Positions 14,440-16,570 of a DNA stretch of 16,570 nt are shown piece after piece. The notes under the pieces are model-generated. The model was not told the DNA's origin, searched no databases, and worked only from the letters and a program-made list of their open reading frames with translations. The first letter of the stretch is position 1, and every line of letters begins with the position of its first letter. A program made the position numbers and the translations under genes. The DNA comes from Bacteroidales bacterium. Its GTDB lineage: Bacteria > Bacteroidota > Bacteroidia > Bacteroidales > WCHB1-69. The stretch spans positions 1 to 16,570 of the forward strand of contig JAQUGA010000023.1 in the NCBI GenBank assembly GCA_028684405.1, in the 5' to 3' direction.

Positions 14440-15579
14440 TTAAATATAACCAAGTTTCTCTTTTTGAAATACCGGATTTGCGTAAATTAATAGAAATTTC
14501 TCCTTAAATTTTTCTTTGTCAACATCCGATTTGTCGATGTTTTTTTGACAATATGCAAGAAATTTTTCTTTTTGCTCATCGGTATAATGAGTTTTAAATT
14601 TTGATGAATTTGAGATTAAATCAGCAGCAATAAAATTACTTGAATATAAAACATAGTTTTTCAATATAGAAGCATCTAGTAATGTTGCAAAATGCTTTAA
14701 TATTTCATTATCGTTGCCCTTTAAGTTTTTCCAATCCTCAAAACTATCATTCAAAGGTTCGCCAAAAACAATATTTACGTCACCCTTAAACTGCATTAAT
14801 CCAGTTTCAATACTTAATAAATCTTCACCCGAACATTTTTCGTACTTTCCATTTTCAGAAATTACCAATTCTCGAGCTTTTAAAAAATCACATGATTCGT
14901 ATTCGTATGAAACCGCTGCAGGAATAATGTTTAAATTATAAATTCTATCCAAAATAGAGCCTTCTCCCCATAATGTTAGCATTTTAAGCAAACCCTGTTG
15001 GGTCAAATCAATACCGTCTTTTGTACGGCCATTTCGCTGTGCAATCCATACCGAATTATTTTTGGCGATACTGGAAGAGATATAAGATGAAAGAACATTT
15101 GAATTTTCAATCAATTCACGAACGCTGCCATCGCGGATAACCAAAAACATTTTATTTAGCTTCGCAACATTAAGAAGTAGATCAGAGAGTACAAGATTGT
15201 TGCCAATAGCACTTTGAGCTGTTTTAAACCCTTTATTATATAGAGATAATTGCAAAAGTGCAGAGTCCAAAACAATATCACGATGATTTGTTACATACAA
15301 ATATCCTTTGTCTTTATCAATCGTTTCAAATCGGGTGATTTTAAAATCATCAATCGTACTGTCAATGATTTTTTGTACAAATTTTTGAGAAATCTTATCT
15401 TGAAATTCGAGAATGCTATCTATTTTTCTTAGTTCAGCAATCTCAGCATCAATATTCTCCTTTTCGTAAATGAAGCGTTTTAGAAACATGAGAAAGTTTT
15501 CATTGTCTAAAATTTGATTCATTGCGACGTTAACTTCGTTGTCGTGATAGGGTCTAATGTAGTTGAGCTGATTTTCCAT
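14440..15579 (-). CDS. Glycerolipid acyltransferase of the PlsB/PlsC superfamily
   Basis: A 379-residue acyltransferase expected at the inner membrane, acylating glycerol 3-phosphate or 1-acylglycerol 3-phosphate in phospholipid synthesis. Numbered from the Met at 15579, block 1 is TNHRDIVLDSAL (97-108), followed by IGNNLVLSD (125-133), the glycerol-phosphate-binding-like FLVIRDGSVRE (145-155), VWIAQRNGRTKDG (177-189) and IPAAVSYEYESCD (219-231). This order matches PlsB-type enzymes. Block 1 is odd: His99 and Asp105 are separated by five residues, not the four of the classical HX4D motif. An earlier ATG at 15615 adds 12 residues, but a consensus -7 box lies at 15597-15604 on this strand, so 15579 is preferred. 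The exact acceptor is not determined; there is no adjacent lipid gene. Confidence 0.82.
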   Translation of the reverse strand: MENQLNYIRPYHDNEVNVAMNQILDNENFLMFLKRFIYEKENIDAEIAELRKIDSILEFQDKISQKFVQKIIDSTIDDFKITRFETIDKDKGYLYVTNHRDIVLDSALLQLSLYNKGFKTAQSAIGNNLVLSDLLLNVAKLNKMFLVIRDGSVRELIENSNVLSSYISSSIAKNNSVWIAQRNGRTKDGIDLTQQGLLKMLTLWGEGSILDRIYNLNIIPAAVSYEYESCDFLKARELVISENGKYEKCSGEDLLSIETGLMQFKGDVNIVFGEPLNDSFEDWKNLKGNDNEILKHFATLLDASILKNYVLYSSNFIAADLISNSSKFKTHYTDEQKEKFLAYCQKNIDKSDVDKEKFKEKFLLIYANPVFQKEKLGYI

Positions 15580-15596
15580 AACCTCTAATTTTTTGG

Positions 15597-15604
15597 CAAA
15601 ATTA
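15597..15604 (-). promoter_or_regulatory. -7 box for the acyltransferase gene
   Basis: The minus strand reads TAATTTTG, an exact TAnnTTTG match, 17 bases before the ATG at 15579. It lies inside the 12-codon extension that the ATG at 15615 would give, so it argues for the inner start. Confidence 0.5.
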
Positions 15605-15715
15605 ATCTTAAACAAACATAAAACATCATTTTTAGTAAAATAATGTTCTTAAACTATCAAAAACCATCTCTGTTTTTATGCAAATAGTCTTAATATTGCA
15701 TTTTGTGTAAAATGT

Positions 15716-15723
15716 TAAATTTG
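15716..15723 (+). promoter_or_regulatory. -7 box of an orphan promoter
   Basis: TAAATTTG matches TAnnTTTG exactly. A TTG at 15696-15698 lies 17 bases upstream, at the -33 side (consensus spacing is about 19). No coding gene follows before the terminator at 15861, so the promoter would drive the candidate small RNA. Expected start of transcription is near 15730. Confidence 0.5.
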
Positions 15724-15729
15724 CTTTTT

Positions 15730-15890
15730 TAATTAAGTACAGGCAACTATTTGTTATCTTTTTCAATCTTAATTTAAGAAACAGACACATTGTGGTTATT
15801 TGCTCCTGATTTATTTACCACATCAAACGGTCTAGTTTTATGTTGTTTATTCCCATAAGTAAAAGCATCTTCCCCAGATGCTTTTATTTT
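15730..15890 (+). ncRNA. Candidate small non-coding RNA
   Basis: About 160 bases lie between an exact -7 box (15716-15723) and a strong intrinsic terminator (15861-15890), with no reading frame of note. The following thioredoxin-fold gene has its own -7 box at 15939, so this is not simply its leader. Possible folds are: an AU-rich stem of 15725-15737 with 15768-15781 (one bulge, one G-U), whose first bases may lie upstream of the true start; a six-pair stem TGTGGT (15791-15796) with ACCACA (15817-15822); and the terminator hairpin. I do not recognise it as 6S, SRP, RNase P or tmRNA. The remaining bases of this 387-base gap hold only the two neighbouring promoters. Confidence 0.42.
15861..15890 (+). 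terminator. Strong intrinsic terminator without an upstream gene
   Basis: AAAAGCATCT (15861-15870), loop TCCCC, AGATGCTTTT (15876-15885) form a perfect ten-pair stem followed by ATTTTTAAC. The T-run orients it to the plus strand; the minus strand lacks a T tail. The only neighbour upstream is transcribed away from it, so it must end a non-coding transcript. Confidence 0.8.
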
Positions 15891-15938
15891 TAACGCTTTA
15901 TTCAAAGAGAAAAAACGACAAGCTATCTCAAAAAATAT

Positions 15939-15946
15939 TATTTTTG
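15939..15946 (+). promoter_or_regulatory. -7 box of the thioredoxin-fold/panC operon
   Basis: TATTTTTG matches TAnnTTTG exactly and ends 20 bases before the ATG at 15967. It lies after the terminator at 15861-15890, which isolates this operon from the transcript upstream. Confidence 0.52.
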
Positions 15947-15966
15947 CCAATCGTAATACAAAAGAG

Positions 15967-16494
15967 ATGCTAAAAGCAAGACATATTTTAATAGCCTTAT
16001 TTTTAATAAACCTCAGTTTTTTATCTGCTCAAAACCCTATATATATGTTTGATGAAAAAAGTGGTCAAGAAATCATTTATGGAAATTGTTCAATAGAACA
16101 CTTGAAAACAGGTATATTTGGTGAATATTTTAAGCTAGAATATCCCAATTATATCCCAAATCCCGAAATTATTGAACAAATAAATACACATCTGCAAGAA
16201 TCTAACGCTCTTCAAATTGTCGTTATTATAGGAACATGGTGCGGAGATAGCAAAGATCAAGTGCCACGTTTTGTCAAAATCATTGATGAATTAGCCAATT
16301 CAAAATTGCTTATTTCCGAAATTATTTGTTTGGACAGTGATAAGACTGCACCTCAGTTCGACAATCAAAAATATAAAGTTGAAAGAGTTCCTACATTTGT
16401 TATCTACAACGAAAACATAGAAATCGGACGTATTGTAGAGACCCCTCAAAACACGCTCGAAACCGACCTCTTACAAATTATTCTAAAACAATAA
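15967..16494 (+). CDS. Secreted thioredoxin-fold protein with a CGDS active-site motif
   Basis: A 175-residue periplasmic protein. A signal peptide (hydrophobic run 7-20, likely cut after LSA at 21) precedes a thioredoxin fold: strand LQIVVIIGTWCGDSKDQVPRF (82-102), strand ISEIICLDSD (116-125) and the cis-proline region VERVPTFVIY (138-147, Pro142). The active site is WCGDS with Cys92 and Ser95 in place of the second cysteine, so it cannot form the usual CXXC disulfide. Related monothiol WCGDS proteins occur in Bacteroidota as uncharacterised thioredoxin-family members. Cys41 and Cys121 are the only other cysteines. The next start codon is two bases after its stop, so it is co-transcribed with panC. 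A role as isomerase, chaperone or adaptor is possible; a dithiol reductase is unlikely. Confidence 0.83.
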   Translation: MLKARHILIALFLINLSFLSAQNPIYMFDEKSGQEIIYGNCSIEHLKTGIFGEYFKLEYPNYIPNPEIIEQINTHLQESNALQIVVIIGTWCGDSKDQVPRFVKIIDELANSKLLISEIICLDSDKTAPQFDNQKYKVERVPTFVIYNENIEIGRIVETPQNTLETDLLQIILKQ

Positions 16495-16496
16495 CT

Positions 16497-16570
16497 ATGC
16501 TGGTTTTTAAAACACGAGAATCCATAGACAAGCATCTGCAGGATTTAAAAAAACAACAAAAAACCATTGG
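16497..16570 (+). CDS. panC: Pantothenate synthetase, N-terminal fragment cut by the window edge
   Basis: Only the first 24 codons are visible. They read MLVFKTRESI, then a helix of KHLQDLKKQQ, then KTIG. PanC proteins start with a short strand (xVxKT), a helix, and GKTIGxVPTMGALH, so the alignment is good up to the edge. The enzyme joins pantoate and beta-alanine with ATP to make pantothenate, the precursor of coenzyme A. It starts two bases after the thioredoxin-fold gene. The call rests on a short N-terminus: the next residues should be a VPTMG-like nucleotide motif. Confidence 0.78.
   Translation, partial: MLVFKTRESIDKHLQDLKKQQKTI

Noticed and set aside
14438..14451. GGTTA-AATA-TAACC hairpin at the Wzi-like/acyltransferase convergence
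   Set aside because: Five pairs, tail not a clean T-run, and it overlaps the acyltransferase stop codon; too weak to call as a terminator.
15716..15890. 6S RNA, SRP RNA, tmRNA or RNase P RNA at the orphan transcription unit
   Set aside because: The 5' and 3' ends do not form a closing stem as in 6S, and no GGAA-capped SRP hairpin, tRNA-like ends or RNase P motifs are visible. A covariance-model search would be decisive.
15840..15893. 17-codon frame starting at 15840
   Set aside because: It runs through the terminator hairpin and has no conserved features or start context.
1..16570. Mobile elements, CRISPR arrays, defence systems, tRNA/rRNA genes
   Set aside because: Both strands were read for transposase-like frames, regular direct repeats and cloverleaf-like sequence; none was found.

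Overview
The window (16,570 bases, AT-rich) is a chromosomal, mostly housekeeping stretch from a member of the Bacteroidota. The evidence is: TAnnTTTG-type -7 promoter boxes ahead of several genes, almost no Shine-Dalgarno sequences, outer-membrane and lipoprotein genes of Bacteroidota type (a DGDGDIG lipoprotein, a Wzi-like barrel), a LuxE-like acyl-protein synthetase, and the methylerythritol phosphate route to isoprenoids. I see no transposon, phage, CRISPR, tRNA or rRNA. A genus cannot be named from the sequence alone.

Layout. 3-1792: end of a biotin-dependent acyl-CoA carboxylase/decarboxylase operon, made of a carboxyltransferase (5' end outside the window) and a stand-alone biotin carrier. 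1873-3102: a family-4 glycosyltransferase. 3200-4576: a class-3 aldehyde dehydrogenase, meeting tail-to-tail a LuxE-like gene (5585-4593). 5595-6137: a small lipoprotein, divergent from the LuxE-like gene across closely packed promoters. 6225-9378: dxs overlapping a U32-family protein of the tRNA-hydroxylation type, followed by a YafK/YkuD-type L,D-transpeptidase-fold protein (9405-10163) and a small lipoprotein (10265-10699). 12434-10679 (minus strand): queA and ispD separated by one base. 12764-14422: a Wzi-like outer-membrane barrel, tail-to-tail with a PlsB/PlsC-type acyltransferase (15579-14440). 15967 to the end: a periplasmic thioredoxin-fold protein and the start of panC, cut by the window edge.

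How the genes relate. Two MEP-pathway genes (dxs, ispD) each sit in a tight pair with a gene predicted to modify tRNA position 34 (U32/TrhP-type and queA). Envelope and lipid functions recur: glycosyltransferase, LuxE-like plus ALDH, L,D-transpeptidase fold, Wzi-like barrel and glycerolipid acyltransferase. The most interesting non-coding signal is at about 15,716-15,890. A consensus promoter is followed 138 bases later by a strong intrinsic terminator with no gene between, and the intervening sequence can fold. This is a candidate small RNA.

Three gene starts were moved to an inner ATG because the upstream start lies in or before a consensus promoter box: dxs to 6225, the LuxE-like gene to 5585 and the acyltransferase to 15579.
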